Below, piece after piece: positions 52,885-62,534 of a stretch of 64,000 nucleotides of DNA (position 1 is its first letter; the number at the start of each line of letters is the position of its first letter). The notes under the pieces were generated by a model that worked only from the letters and a program-made list of their open reading frames with translations, did not search any database and was not told the origin of the DNA. Both the position numbers and the translations under genes were made by a program. Source of the stretch: Caryophanon sp036309765 (GTDB taxonomy: Bacteria > Bacillota > Bacilli > Bacillales_A > Planococcaceae); contig JAXJTE010000106.1 in assembly GCA_036309765.1 (NCBI GenBank), positions 31,103-95,102 on the forward strand, written 5' to 3'.

Positions 52885-55308
52885 TTATAATTCTAGAGAA
52901 GTTATATAAAACTCACCATAAATTAATTCAACTGAATAGTTGCTAGTTTGTGATGTAGATTTAAAACCTGAACTTGGATTATCTATTGTATAAAACTCTT
53001 CAACTGTAACTGAAAAAGCTTCATCTGAAACTTGATTTATATTTAAAACTGAGTAGTCAATTAAATCCAACATAATATTACGATTCCGCAATGATTCCAT
53101 ATACTGTAATTGTTCACTATAAAAATCAGATTCTGAATATATATAGTATTCTAAAGAAGATATATCTCCTTGCACATAAGCTTGTAAATAATAATATACT
53201 AAGTTCTCAATTTGTTGGCGTGCTGATTCAACTGTGTTATTTGAACCGATAAAAGGCACTGAATCTAAACTATTTACAGAAATTGGCGTCGTCATAACTG
53301 GTTGTACGCTTTCTTCAGTTGTAACGATTTCTTCTACTGCTGACACTACAGAAGATTCCTCTACTAATACTGATTGTTGACTAATAGCAGATTGTTCAAT
53401 CACATTTTCTTGTTCCTGTTCAGAATCTGCATTTGCGCCTATCAAGGCAAGTCCAATAATTGCAATAAACAATGTTGCTACAGATGCTAAAATAAATTTA
53501 ACTATTGATTTACCTTTTGATTTTTTGCCAGATTGCTTTTTTACATCTTCTTTGGATACTGCTTTCGTATTCAAATACTCTTTTTTCACCGTATTCAGTT
53601 CTTCTAATGCCTCGTGAGTTTCAAATTGGCTAGGTGAAAGTGCTTCTAACTGTTTTTTTAATTGCTTTTTAGAAATGTCACCTGTAATAATTGTGTGAAT
53701 CGACTCTTTTTCAGCTTGCACTTTCGCCAAATATACTTCTTCAGCTGTTTTTGCTAATTCTATAGTATCGTACTGAACACCTTTAAATGTACGAAGTGCT
53801 TGATCTAACGTCACCTTCAATTGTTGTAAATAACTAATATATGTTGCACGTACTGTTTCATTAGGTAACACAATTGTTTCAGCAGATTGAAGTGCTTGTT
53901 CAATCCCTTCGATTGTTGTCAAATCTGAAAGCTTTTTCAACTTTTCAATTTCTCTTTGTGAACTTCGGATTGACTTTGCTTCCTCACGTGTTTCATACTC
54001 GATGCCATCAACTGTCCGATATTCCAAATCATGCTTTGTAATGATTTTTTGGAGTTCAGCAACATATTTATCTGATATTGCTGTTTGCCAATTTTGAGTT
54101 TGCAATGTTTCTAAAGTTTGTATAGCTTCTGCTTCTTTCAATGGTTTGCTTGAACTGTATATATCTTTAACTCGCGCTAACTCTTCTTTCGCGATTTCAA
54201 CATCTTTGTGTTGCTCAAATATAATCCCATCAACTGTACGTTCTAAAACGTCTAGTTTCTCACGGTGTACATAGTATATATTTGTGATTTCATCGATATT
54301 CGCAAGTCCTAAAGATTTCGCTTTTAATTGAATTTTCGTTAAAAATTTGTCGATGTCTTTCACTGACTTTAGTGCTTCAATATCAATTAACTGTTTTTTA
54401 AGTTGACCTTTTTTATACGCGTCCAAGTCAATTCCAAAATATTTTGCCATTCTGCTTAATTCACCATTTTGGTCTCCATATTTCTCCATTGTATAAATAT
54501 AGTACTTTAATTGATAAGGATTTCTTGTAAAAATATCAAATATCAGTTTAGCAATATCTTCTTCAGGCACGCGTCCTTTACTTAAGTTTGTATAAATTAA
54601 TTCGGCTTCTTTTGCTTCATCTACTGTTATGTAATCAAAAATCTCTTCATCTATTAATTCCTCAACAGCATCAATAATAGCTAAAGATAGATTACTAATA
54701 TTTGAATATACGCCAGACTCTAGTGTTTTAAGTGTTTCAGGATTTTTGAAAATAGCACTCTTTTTTGAACTGTTCCCTATTGCTGTAAATGTTTTTGCAA
54801 CACCATTAAACATCATATGAGCCGCACCGCTCGCAATATTCATTGCGCCAGCTGTAGCCATACCTTGTAAAGCACCACTTACACCAAAGCCACCACCAAC
54901 TACTCGACCACGCGATTCACGACGAGACTGACGATATTTATCTAATTGCTCCGAATCCATTACGATTTCTAAATATTGATCATTAATTTTATTGAAATCT
55001 TCTTCCCATGTGAAATAATCTATAACGTACTCTCGAAAAAATGTATCTTCATCTAAAGTATAAATTTTATATTTAGTGACAAGTTCTTCTAAAGCAATTT
55101 CAATCGCTTCATAAATAAATTGGAAACCTTGTTGAAACGCTTTTTTGGAAACATCATCTAAACTACTATTTTCATTTTTATACACTTGTACGAAGGAATC
55201 TGAGTACTGATGTGCTAGTTTTTCAAATTTTAATTTTAATGAATTATACCTGTCCATTTGACTAGAAATTTGAATTTTCTGATTCAGAATGGTGAACGCT
55301 TTTCCCAT
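52885..55308 (-). CDS. large AT-rich membrane protein with three ~75-residue repeats and NTF2-like C-terminus
   Basis: An 807-residue protein not recognised as a known family over its length. The N-terminal ~350 residues are acidic and helical with one glycine-rich segment (VVGGGFGVSGALQGMATAG). Three tandem repeats of 74-75 residues follow at about 356-580, each opening RTVDGI or RTFKGV then FE/YE/YD and a charged helix. One membrane segment (VKFILASVATLFIAIIGLAL) lies near 600-627. The last ~180 residues outside the membrane resemble the NTF2-like end of TcaA/YvbJ proteins (YYYLQAYVQGDISSLEYYI, VTVEEFYTIDNP). ATG at 55308 is chosen for AAGGGG 8 bases before. Composition is far more AT-rich than neighbours, suggesting transfer. 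Function unknown. Confidence 0.75.
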   Translation of the reverse strand: MGKAFTILNQKIQISSQMDRYNSLKLKFEKLAHQYSDSFVQVYKNENSSLDDVSKKAFQQGFQFIYEAIEIALEELVTKYKIYTLDEDTFFREYVIDYFTWEEDFNKINDQYLEIVMDSEQLDKYRQSRRESRGRVVGGGFGVSGALQGMATAGAMNIASGAAHMMFNGVAKTFTAIGNSSKKSAIFKNPETLKTLESGVYSNISNLSLAIIDAVEELIDEEIFDYITVDEAKEAELIYTNLSKGRVPEEDIAKLIFDIFTRNPYQLKYYIYTMEKYGDQNGELSRMAKYFGIDLDAYKKGQLKKQLIDIEALKSVKDIDKFLTKIQLKAKSLGLANIDEITNIYYVHREKLDVLERTVDGIIFEQHKDVEIAKEELARVKDIYSSSKPLKEAEAIQTLETLQTQNWQTAISDKYVAELQKIITKHDLEYRTVDGIEYETREEAKSIRSSQREIEKLKKLSDLTTIEGIEQALQSAETIVLPNETVRATYISYLQQLKVTLDQALRTFKGVQYDTIELAKTAEEVYLAKVQAEKESIHTIITGDISKKQLKKQLEALSPSQFETHEALEELNTVKKEYLNTKAVSKEDVKKQSGKKSKGKSIVKFILASVATLFIAIIGLALIGANADSEQEQENVIEQSAISQQSVLVEESSVVSAVEEIVTTEESVQPVMTTPISVNSLDSVPFIGSNNTVESARQQIENLVYYYLQAYVQGDISSLEYYIYSESDFYSEQLQYMESLRNRNIMLDLIDYSVLNINQVSDEAFSVTVEEFYTIDNPSSGFKSTSQTSNYSVELIYGEFYITSLEL

Positions 55309-55499
55309 CTTAAAACCCCTTAGACATAATATTTTAAATATAAATACCATTATAAATGCTGTTCATATTTTTGTAACTAAAAAATACCATTTACATGTAA
55401 ATAGAATATGCACTTAGACTTATATTTATCTCTATTATGCTTATATATATTAGGTTTCACTGCTACCAAAAACGTTCCTGGTGTTTATTGCAAAATACA

Positions 55500-55550
55500 T
55501 ATGAGGCTGTACCAAATGACAAAATAGACGTTTGTACAACCCTCTCATTT
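55500..55550. terminator. imperfect hairpin, possible terminator or repeat
   Basis: GAGGCTGTACCAAA pairs imperfectly with TTTGTACAACCCTC; such hairpins frequently close transcripts in this group. No gene ends next to it, so it may be a relic. Confidence 0.35.
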
Positions 55551-55564
55551 TGTACAAATATTAG

Positions 55565-55717
55565 CATACTGATTTAAATCGTTATAAAAACGCAAAATAT
55601 CACTTCGAAAAACAGACAGGAGCTGCCCGGAAATTACTTATCGGAGAGCCATATCTTATCCAACGCCATCAATTTTTTCAACGTCTGGTTAGAGCCAAAT
55701 ACAACATATTTGCTTAA
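55565..55717 (+). pseudogene. orphan open frame, possible gene remnant
   Basis: A 50-codon stretch without start codon or ribosome binding site reads HTDLNRYKNAKYHFEKQTG and later EPYLIQRHQFFQRLVRAKYN before a TAA. Its amino acid composition looks protein-like but matches nothing I know. It lies in an otherwise gene-free gap beside the AT-rich membrane protein, so a decayed gene is possible. Confidence 0.25.
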
Positions 55718-55862
55718 TAACTAATCAGTACATCTGAAGAATCTTATAACTATTCTTCTTCAAAACCTATTCAAGTTTATAAATGTAGCTCACTTCTCAC
55801 TTACTAGCTCATTTCCTATTCATCCTCTACAATAGAAACAAACGACAAAAGGAGTGATTCAC

Positions 55863-56387
55863 ATGAACCGCGTATATTTACGCCCGCTACAAATGCAAGA
55901 TGCGACACAAATTCACGCCGCAACCGAGGACGAGGAAATTCGCTATTACACAAGCACGACCGAGCGCTTTACAGTCGAGGCGATCGAACAATTCATTATA
56001 CGTTCCTCTAGTGATCGCTCGCGCATGGACTTTGCGATTTGCGATACGACAACCGACGCGATGCTTGGTGAGGTGTCACTGCTAGACGTAGATGAACGAA
56101 ACAAGCGCGGGGCGATGCGCATTATGCTCCACTCGCTGCACGACGCTAACAAAGGCTACGGCACAGAGGCGATGCTCCACTTCATTCGCTACGTGTTTGA
56201 GGATGTGCAGTTAAACCGACTGGAGCTTGAAGTGCTCGCATACAACCCACGCGCTAAGCATGTGTACGAGAAGGTCGGCTTTGTGATGGAAGGCATTGCA
56301 CGCGAGGCGACGTATTATAACGGACGCTTTGTTGATGAAATACATATGAGCATGTTACAACGTGATTACGAGCGCTTGTACGGTTGA
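55863..56387 (+). CDS. GNAT family N-acetyltransferase (RimJ/RimL type)
   Basis: A 174-residue acetyltransferase of the RimJ/RimL-like group that modifies alpha-amino groups of ribosomal proteins or small molecules. Typical elements are the N-terminal VYLRPLQMQDATQIHAATED, the cofactor region ANKGYGTEAMLHFIRYVFED and LNRLELEVLAYNPRAKHVYEKV ending YERLYG. ATG at 55863 is preferred; AAAGGAGTG lies 6 bases before. Single gene with terminator. Substrate unknown. Confidence 0.85.
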   Translation: MNRVYLRPLQMQDATQIHAATEDEEIRYYTSTTERFTVEAIEQFIIRSSSDRSRMDFAICDTTTDAMLGEVSLLDVDERNKRGAMRIMLHSLHDANKGYGTEAMLHFIRYVFEDVQLNRLELEVLAYNPRAKHVYEKVGFVMEGIAREATYYNGRFVDEIHMSMLQRDYERLYG

Positions 56388-56435
56388 TGAAGTAGTAGAG
56401 GGACGTGATGTTCTTCTACTGCTTTTTAAATGCAA

Positions 56436-56476
56436 AAAAAGCCGCAGAAAACGATACAGTTCTCTGCGGCTCTTCA
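56436..56476. terminator. bidirectional terminator between GNAT gene and RND pump gene
   Basis: Stem AGCCGCAGAAAAC / GTTCTCTGCGGCT with one mismatch, A run on the left and a weak T run on the right. Confidence 0.8.
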
Positions 56477-56482
56477 TATTAT

Positions 56483-59400
56483 TTAGTTATCTTGCACATC
56501 TTTACGGTTTTTCTTAAATAGCTTCGATAACACTTCGTACACAACTGGCACGACGATTAACGTTAGTAACGTAGACGAGAATAAACCGCCGATTACTGTT
56601 ACCGCTAAGTCTTTTGAAATTAAACCGCCACCGCCATCTAATACGGCCATTGGCATCATAGCACCAATTGTTGCGATTGCCGTCATTAAAATTGGACGTA
56701 AACGAGTTGCGCCCGCTTCTAAAATGGCATCGCGCATATCCATACCTTCTTGCTCCATTTGGATAATGCGGTCAACAAGTACGATAGCATTCGTTACAAC
56801 GATACCGATTAACATGAGTAGACCCATCATTACTGAAACTGAAATCGTTTGACCTGTAATAAGTAAGCCGACGAATGAACCGATTACCGCGAATGGTAAC
56901 GATGTTAAAATCGCAAATGGTGCTAATCCTTCACCGAATGTTACTACTAAGATGAAGTAGACGATTGCGATTGCCGCAACCATAGCAATACCAAGCTTCG
57001 TGAATGTATCCGCGATGTCTGCTGATACACCCGCTTCGTTAATCGTTACACCTTCTGGAAGTTCGATTTTGTCGATTTCCTCTTGTGCTGCGCTCGTTGG
57101 TCCTGAAATATCATCTTCTGTAATGTCTGCTGATACAGAAGCATAATATTCACCCGCTGAACGTGCTAGCGATGTTAATGTTGAACTCTTCTCTACATCA
57201 ACAAGCTCACCGATTGTCATCATTTCGCCTGTCGCTGTTGGAATTTCTGTTGCTAATACGTCATCGATATTGCTTGCTGCTGTTTTTGCCTCGCGCTGTA
57301 CGATGACTTCAATGTCTTGACCGTCATGCTCGACTGTCGTTAACACTTCTTTCGCTGAGCTTTGTGATAATGCCATTACAATTTGACCAGTCGTTAAACC
57401 GTATTGTAATACGTTTTCTTGCTCTACTTTAAATACGTGCTCAACATATGGGTCTTCTGCATCCGATGATACCTTTTCTAAACCGTCTACATCTTGTAAC
57501 GCATCTTCTGCTTCTTTAATCACTGCTAATAAATCATCTAAATTCTCTGAGTAGAACGTGTAGCTCACTGAGTTCGACGACATACCCATTGAGAAGTCTT
57601 GTTGCTTCCATGTACCAGATTGGTCTAAGTTTTCTAAGTACGCCATAATGTCATCTTGTGCTTTCATGAACTCGTCGTTTGAAACGCTGTCCGCGAAAAT
57701 TAAGTACATTAAGCCGCCACCAGCTCCACCGCCACCCATCATCATTGCTGTTGGGTCTGCGCCAGCTTCCGTTGTGATCGATAATTGCGTAATCGAAATA
57801 TCGTTACGGAAGTTCATTTCTTCTTCTACTTCTTCAATGTTGTGCAACGTCTCACGCATCGTTTCACCTGTTCCTGGTGTATACGTTACGTACATCATTT
57901 TCTCTACTTCTGAGCCCATGAATGAGAAGCCGATAATTGGCGTTAACATTAATGAACCGACTAATAATGCAATCGATAAAATCGACGTAATCCACTTATG
58001 ATTTAAACATTTCTCTAAGAAACCTTTAAACCAAAGTGCCATTTTGCCAACTTCTTTATGATTGCTTTCTTCTTTTTCGCTATATAACTTTTTGAAGAAC
58101 ATTGTGTGTGATAATGCTGGAACGATTGTTACCGCCACAATTAATGATGCGATTAATGCAAACGACATCGTTAATGCGAATGGTAAGAATAATTCCCCAA
58201 CCATGCCACCTACGAAAATCAGTGGTGCGAATACCGCGATCGTTACGAGCGTCGACGATAAAATCGGCTTGAACATTTCAATCGTTGCCTCACGAATAAG
58301 CGCACGACCTGTTAGCTTCTCGCCTTTTAAGTGTAATCGTCGGTAAATGTTTTCGACTACGACGATTGAGTCATCAATTACACGGCCAATTGCGACTGTA
58401 ATCGCACCGAGCGTCATAATGTTTAACGTAATTTCTAACCAGTTTAAAACAAGCAGTGCCATGAAAATCGACACAGGAATCGAAATGATTGAAATGATTG
58501 TTGAACGCCAGTCGCGTAAAAATAATAAAATAATTAATACGGCAATCGCGCCACCAAATAATGCTTTTTCAATCATCGCAAATACTGACGCTTCAATCGG
58601 CTCACCTTGGTCAAGTGTTACATCGATGACTAAAGATGGGTTTTCCTCTTTTTGTTCCTCGATTAAATCCTTCACCGCATTTACGACTGTTACCGTATTC
58701 GCTGTTTGTGCTTTAATGATTTGAATCGCAATCGCGTCCTCGCCATTTGTACGAGAAATCGATTGTACTTTACCCACTACTTTAATTTTTGCAAGCTCAC
58801 CAAGTGGAACGACTGGTGACGGATTTTCAAACGTTGGCGTTACTGGAATTAAAAACTCCTTTAACGCATCCACTGTCGTAATTTTCCCATCAACCGATAC
58901 TGCTTCTTCCCCTTTGTCAAACTCATATAAGCCAAGCGATAACGCTAAGTCACTCGCTTCAATCATTTGCTTAATGCTTTCTTCTGTTACGCCAAGCTCA
59001 GCCATTTTTTCCGTATTGTACGTAAACTCTACTTCATTTAAATGCTGACCTGTCACAGATGCAGACGCCACACCATCAATTTTTTCAATCGCTGGTAATA
59101 CCGTCTTCTCTACTTTTTCTGTAAGTGAAACAATGTCTCCATCTTTGTCACTTACCGATAACGCCACAACCGGCATCATGTTCATGCTAATGGCCATAAT
59201 TGATGGCTCGTCTACTTCCTCTGGTAATGCAATCGCATCGACCGTTGATTGTAGCTCACGTTTTTTCTCATCCATATCTACGCCAAACTCGTACTCTATT
59301 TGTACTTGCGCAATATTTGATGAAGATGTTGAAAATACCGCTTTTACGTCTTCAAGCCCCTCAAACGCTTTCTCCATCGGTATCGAGACATCTTCCATTA

Positions 59401-59578
59401 CTTGCTCTGGTGTTGCCCCAGGATATACACCCATTACAATTAAGTACGGAATCGAAATATCCGGAATCGATTCCATTTTCATTCGCGTACCTGAATAAAT
59501 ACCGCCGACTGTGATGATAATCGTTAATAACCATACAGCGAGCTTATTTTTCAGCACGAAATTTACTAAACCTTTCAC
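56483..59578 (-). CDS. swrC: RND family efflux transporter (SwrC-like)
   Basis: A 1031-residue inner-membrane exporter of the HAE1/AcrB-like RND family found in Bacillales (SwrC/YerP, linked to surfactin resistance). Twelve membrane segments with two large external loops are visible; motif GRVIDDSIVVVENIYRRLH lies in the fourth segment region and carries the proton-relay aspartates (VIDDS), and TLLTLIVVPVVYEVLSK closes the chain. The start is put at the GTG at 59578, preceded by AGGTAGGTG, because the following KGLVNFVLKNKLAVWL matches the family start. Divergent from a TetR regulator with an operator in its promoter. Confidence 0.9.
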   Translation of the reverse strand: MKGLVNFVLKNKLAVWLLTIIITVGGIYSGTRMKMESIPDISIPYLIVMGVYPGATPEQVMEDVSIPMEKAFEGLEDVKAVFSTSSSNIAQVQIEYEFGVDMDEKKRELQSTVDAIALPEEVDEPSIMAISMNMMPVVALSVSDKDGDIVSLTEKVEKTVLPAIEKIDGVASASVTGQHLNEVEFTYNTEKMAELGVTEESIKQMIEASDLALSLGLYEFDKGEEAVSVDGKITTVDALKEFLIPVTPTFENPSPVVPLGELAKIKVVGKVQSISRTNGEDAIAIQIIKAQTANTVTVVNAVKDLIEEQKEENPSLVIDVTLDQGEPIEASVFAMIEKALFGGAIAVLIILLFLRDWRSTIISIISIPVSIFMALLVLNWLEITLNIMTLGAITVAIGRVIDDSIVVVENIYRRLHLKGEKLTGRALIREATIEMFKPILSSTLVTIAVFAPLIFVGGMVGELFLPFALTMSFALIASLIVAVTIVPALSHTMFFKKLYSEKEESNHKEVGKMALWFKGFLEKCLNHKWITSILSIALLVGSLMLTPIIGFSFMGSEVEKMMYVTYTPGTGETMRETLHNIEEVEEEMNFRNDISITQLSITTEAGADPTAMMMGGGGAGGGLMYLIFADSVSNDEFMKAQDDIMAYLENLDQSGTWKQQDFSMGMSSNSVSYTFYSENLDDLLAVIKEAEDALQDVDGLEKVSSDAEDPYVEHVFKVEQENVLQYGLTTGQIVMALSQSSAKEVLTTVEHDGQDIEVIVQREAKTAASNIDDVLATEIPTATGEMMTIGELVDVEKSSTLTSLARSAGEYYASVSADITEDDISGPTSAAQEEIDKIELPEGVTINEAGVSADIADTFTKLGIAMVAAIAIVYFILVVTFGEGLAPFAILTSLPFAVIGSFVGLLITGQTISVSVMMGLLMLIGIVVTNAIVLVDRIIQMEQEGMDMRDAILEAGATRLRPILMTAIATIGAMMPMAVLDGGGGLISKDLAVTVIGGLFSSTLLTLIVVPVVYEVLSKLFKKNRKDVQDN

Positions 59579-59625
59579 AACTGCACCTACCTTTATGAAA
59601 TTTGACTTCTCATTGAACATTTCTT

Positions 59626-59654
59626 ATACTAATGACTACTTGGTCAAAAGTCAA
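59626..59654 (-). promoter_or_regulatory. promoter of swrC with embedded TetR operator
   Basis: Minus strand TTGACT (59654-59649) and TAGTAT (59631-59626), 17-base spacer. The spacer contains TGACCAAGTAGTCA (59646-59633), an imperfect 14-base palindrome that overlaps the promoter core and lies 36 bases from the regulator start, as expected for a repressor site. Prediction only. Confidence 0.65.
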
Positions 59655-59681
59655 TTAATCGCAACGGAGGGTGTTAACATT

Positions 59682-60509
59682 ATGCTTAAAAAACAACTCA
59701 TCATACAAAGTGCCCTCGAACTGTTCGCAAGCCAAGGTATTGAAGCGACATCCGTTCAGCAAATTACCGAGCGCGCAGGCATTTCAAAGGGCGCTTTTTA
59801 TTTATCATTCAAGTCAAAAGACGAACTCATTCTCGCAATGATTCACCATTTTATGACGAACTTAATTACAAGCATTGACTCAATGGTCACTAAAGCGAAT
59901 GCACATGACGATTTACTGTATCAATATTTGTTTCACGTTTATACATGCTTTACCGAACACGCAAGCTTCGCAAAGGTACTCATGACCGACGTGCCAAAAA
60001 CAATTAATCAAAGCTTGCTTGAACACGTTACTCGCTATGACAACATCATCACAGCGAAATTAAAGCTCATTGTGAGAAAGCAATTCCCTACGCTTGCAGA
60101 CGACATGGTAGATGAGACGGTATTTTTCATCCGTGGACTGGTCGGCTCATACGGTACGCTTTTCTTCCATTCGCACACACCACCAGACAATTTACACACG
60201 CTTTGCACAGCGCTCGTCGAAAAAATTACGATTCACGCAAAATATGCAACAATCGCAGTCATCCAGCCGAGCATGCTTTTTCCAACGACAACGCTTGGCA
60301 TATCAAAAGAGCAAGCAATTGATATGCTTCAGCAGCTTGCAGGTGAGCTACAAGACGATTTACTGCGCAATACGACTACTTTACTCATTGAGCAGCTACA
60401 ATCGCAGACGCTTTGTGCTACGCTGTTAGACGGGCTCATTAATACGATGAGCTTGCACGCAGAAACGAAAACATTCGTGCCGCTATTGCGCGAGCATTTC
60501 GCGCAATAA
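59682..60509 (+). CDS. TetR family transcriptional regulator
   Basis: A 275-residue TetR-type repressor. The N-terminal helix-turn-helix covers roughly residues 10-55 (ALELFASQGIEATSVQQITE, then AGISKGAFYLSFKSKDELIL), followed by a long all-helical ligand domain, longer than average. ATG at 59682 has GGAGGG 8 bases upstream; the frame extends upstream without support. Divergent orientation to the RND pump gene and a palindrome in the pump promoter suggest it represses the pump until bound by a substrate. Confidence 0.9.
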   Translation: MLKKQLIIQSALELFASQGIEATSVQQITERAGISKGAFYLSFKSKDELILAMIHHFMTNLITSIDSMVTKANAHDDLLYQYLFHVYTCFTEHASFAKVLMTDVPKTINQSLLEHVTRYDNIITAKLKLIVRKQFPTLADDMVDETVFFIRGLVGSYGTLFFHSHTPPDNLHTLCTALVEKITIHAKYATIAVIQPSMLFPTTTLGISKEQAIDMLQQLAGELQDDLLRNTTTLLIEQLQSQTLCATLLDGLINTMSLHAETKTFVPLLREHFAQ

Positions 60510-60557
60510 AAAAGGGGTGTGCTACTGTCTATTCGACAGCCAGCACACCCCTTTTAT
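60510..60557. terminator. bidirectional terminator after the TetR gene
   Basis: Stem AAAAGGGGTGTGCT / AGCACACCCCTTTT with an inner CTGTC/GACAG hairpin. Strong both ways. Confidence 0.92.
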
Positions 60558-61430
60558 TTAGTGAACATCTCGTTTTGAGAAGTTGCCACCTTTTACTTCA
60601 ACAACTTCATAAATCGCAACGAACGCTTTTGGATCAATGTCACGAATAATATCTTTCATTTTACGCTCTTCTAAGCGGTTAATGATGCAGTTAATCTCTT
60701 TAAATGTTTGATTCGAATACGCACCTTCAACCGTATTTAACGTTGCACTACGACCTAAGCGATCACGAATCGTCTCAACCATTTCATCTGGATTTGAGGT
60801 AATGATGCGGAAACTTTTCGAACCGCTCATCCCTTCTTCCACAATAACGATCACTTTCGATGCGATAAAGTACGCAATCGCTGATAAAATCGCGCCCTTT
60901 AAGCCAAATACGAACGACACGACGATGAATACGAATGCATTTAAAAATAAAATTAAATCACTCGTGCTAAATGGCAGCTTGCGTGATAATAGCACCGCTA
61001 ACATATCAATCCCGTCTAACGCACCACCGTTACGCAGCGCAATCCCCATACCTAAACCTAAAATAATCCCACCGACAACGGTAATTAATAACGTATCACC
61101 TTCAATAATTGTCGGTACTTTATGCATAAAAATCGTGCCAAGTGACAGCGCCGCAATCCCAACGACCGATAAAATCGCAAACGTTCGTCCAATTTGCTTA
61201 TACCCTAAAAAAATAAATGGAATATTTAACACCGCAATAAGTGCACCTAAAGGCAACCCAAATACAGTTGAACCCACGATACTTAGCCCGGTTACTCCAC
61301 CATCAGATACGTTGTTCGGAATTAAAACAGCCTCTAATCCATACGCTGCAATCAAACCTCCCAAAATAATCATTACTACTTTTGTCGTCATTTGAAGCCC
61401 ACTAATTTTTTCTACTTTCTTATCTGGCAT
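60558..61430 (-). CDS. YitT family membrane protein
   Basis: A 290-residue protein of the YitT family (DUF161 membrane domain plus C-terminal DUF2179). Five to six hydrophobic segments fill residues 20-190, with ALRNGGALDGIDMLAVLLSR as a conserved loop; the C-terminal ~80 residues form the soluble DUF2179 domain (FRIITSNPDEMVETIRDRLG). ATG at 61430 (MPDKKVEKIS) has AAGGAAGGA upstream. Function unknown in the family. Single gene with a terminator shared with the TetR gene. Confidence 0.88.
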   Translation of the reverse strand: MPDKKVEKISGLQMTTKVVMIILGGLIAAYGLEAVLIPNNVSDGGVTGLSIVGSTVFGLPLGALIAVLNIPFIFLGYKQIGRTFAILSVVGIAALSLGTIFMHKVPTIIEGDTLLITVVGGIILGLGMGIALRNGGALDGIDMLAVLLSRKLPFSTSDLILFLNAFVFIVVSFVFGLKGAILSAIAYFIASKVIVIVEEGMSGSKSFRIITSNPDEMVETIRDRLGRSATLNTVEGAYSNQTFKEINCIINRLEERKMKDIIRDIDPKAFVAIYEVVEVKGGNFSKRDVH

Positions 61431-61586
61431 ACACGTAGTCCTTCCTTCATATAAAATACATTTTACTTCAAATAATAATACACACCATATAAAATGTATA
61501 ATGGAAATCAATCATCACGCTGATATTTTCAACATAACGCAAAAAAGAGCGCGTACAAGTCTTCCTCGTACAACGCTCATAATCAT

Positions 61587-62057
61587 TTATAGTACTTCTT
61601 TAATTTCTTTTTCAAAACTCATCGGCTTATCGGTCGGCGCAAAACGTTTCACAACACGCCCATCACGATCAACTAAAAATTTCGTAAAATTCCACTTCAC
61701 CGACTTACCTAAAAACCCTTTCGTCGCCTCAGTTACGTGCTGAAATAATGGATGCGCTTCTGAACCGTTCACCTTTACTAAATCATGCATCGGGAACGTC
61801 ACACCATACGACAAACGACATGCTTCTGCCGCCTCTGCACCAGACTTTACTTCCTGCTTAAACTGATCCGACGGGAAACCAAGCACGATTAATCCATCAT
61901 CCTCATATTTCTTATATAGCTGCTCTAGCTCATCAAACTGACCCGTCAATCCACATTTCGTCGCCGTATTAACAATCAACATCGGCTTACCTTTATATTT
62001 TTCAAGTGAATATTCCTCACCATTTGCTAACGTTACATTAAAATCATAAACATTCAT
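61587..62057 (-). CDS. bsaA: glutathione peroxidase-type thiol peroxidase
   Basis: A 156-residue peroxidase of the glutathione peroxidase family, which in Bacillales uses thioredoxin or bacillithiol-linked reductants. The peroxidatic cysteine is in VNTATKCGLTGQFDELEQLY, near residue 35; the second motif is GFPSDQF and the tryptophan motif VKWNFTKFLVD. Cysteine rather than selenocysteine is used. The ATG at 62057 is chosen, after GGAGGAAAAA. The upstream MarR-type gene sits 21 bases away in the same direction and probably controls both. Confidence 0.93.
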   Translation of the reverse strand: MNVYDFNVTLANGEEYSLEKYKGKPMLIVNTATKCGLTGQFDELEQLYKKYEDDGLIVLGFPSDQFKQEVKSGAEAAEACRLSYGVTFPMHDLVKVNGSEAHPLFQHVTEATKGFLGKSVKWNFTKFLVDRDGRVVKRFAPTDKPMSFEKEIKEVL

Positions 62058-62078
62058 CACTTTTTCCTCCTCTATCTC

Positions 62079-62516
62079 TCACTTTAAAGAAAAATGCTCA
62101 AAAAATTCATTTAACTCATGCAATTGTTGACGCAATGCACGTCCCTCTTCCATCAAATAACCACATTCTTCAAGTTGTGCTAAAATCGCTTTCTCTATGT
62201 TTGGCTGTTGATCCTTCGCATAATCCGTTAGCGAAATAATCGTCGCGCGTTTATCTACAGGCGAAACTGTCTTCTCAATCCATCCACGCTTCAACAATTT
62301 CGATAAAATAGGATTCAACGTACCAATCCCTAAATTTAAGCGCTCTCCAATATCTTTCGTCATTACATCATCTTGCTCCCACAAAGCTAGCAATACTAAA
62401 TACTGCGAATACGTTAATTGAAACGGCGCTAACACATGTGTATACAACTTGTTAAAATGACTTGCTGCACGGTACACTTCAAAACATAGCTGTTCGTCTA
62501 ACTTTGCTGAAATCAT
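62079..62516 (-). CDS. MarR/OhrR family transcriptional regulator
   Basis: A 145-residue winged helix-turn-helix repressor. The conserved redox cysteine of OhrR-type sensors is present near the N-terminus in LDEQLCFEVYRAASHF, and the DNA-binding wing in RGWIEKTVSPVDKRATIISL. The ATG at 62516 has GGAGGTG 7 bases before. It forms an operon with the downstream glutathione peroxidase, which fits control by organic peroxides. A perfect 12-base palindrome just upstream is a candidate operator. Confidence 0.9.
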   Translation of the reverse strand: MISAKLDEQLCFEVYRAASHFNKLYTHVLAPFQLTYSQYLVLLALWEQDDVMTKDIGERLNLGIGTLNPILSKLLKRGWIEKTVSPVDKRATIISLTDYAKDQQPNIEKAILAQLEECGYLMEEGRALRQQLHELNEFFEHFSLK

Positions 62517-62534
62517 GCTTCCCACCTCCAATAT

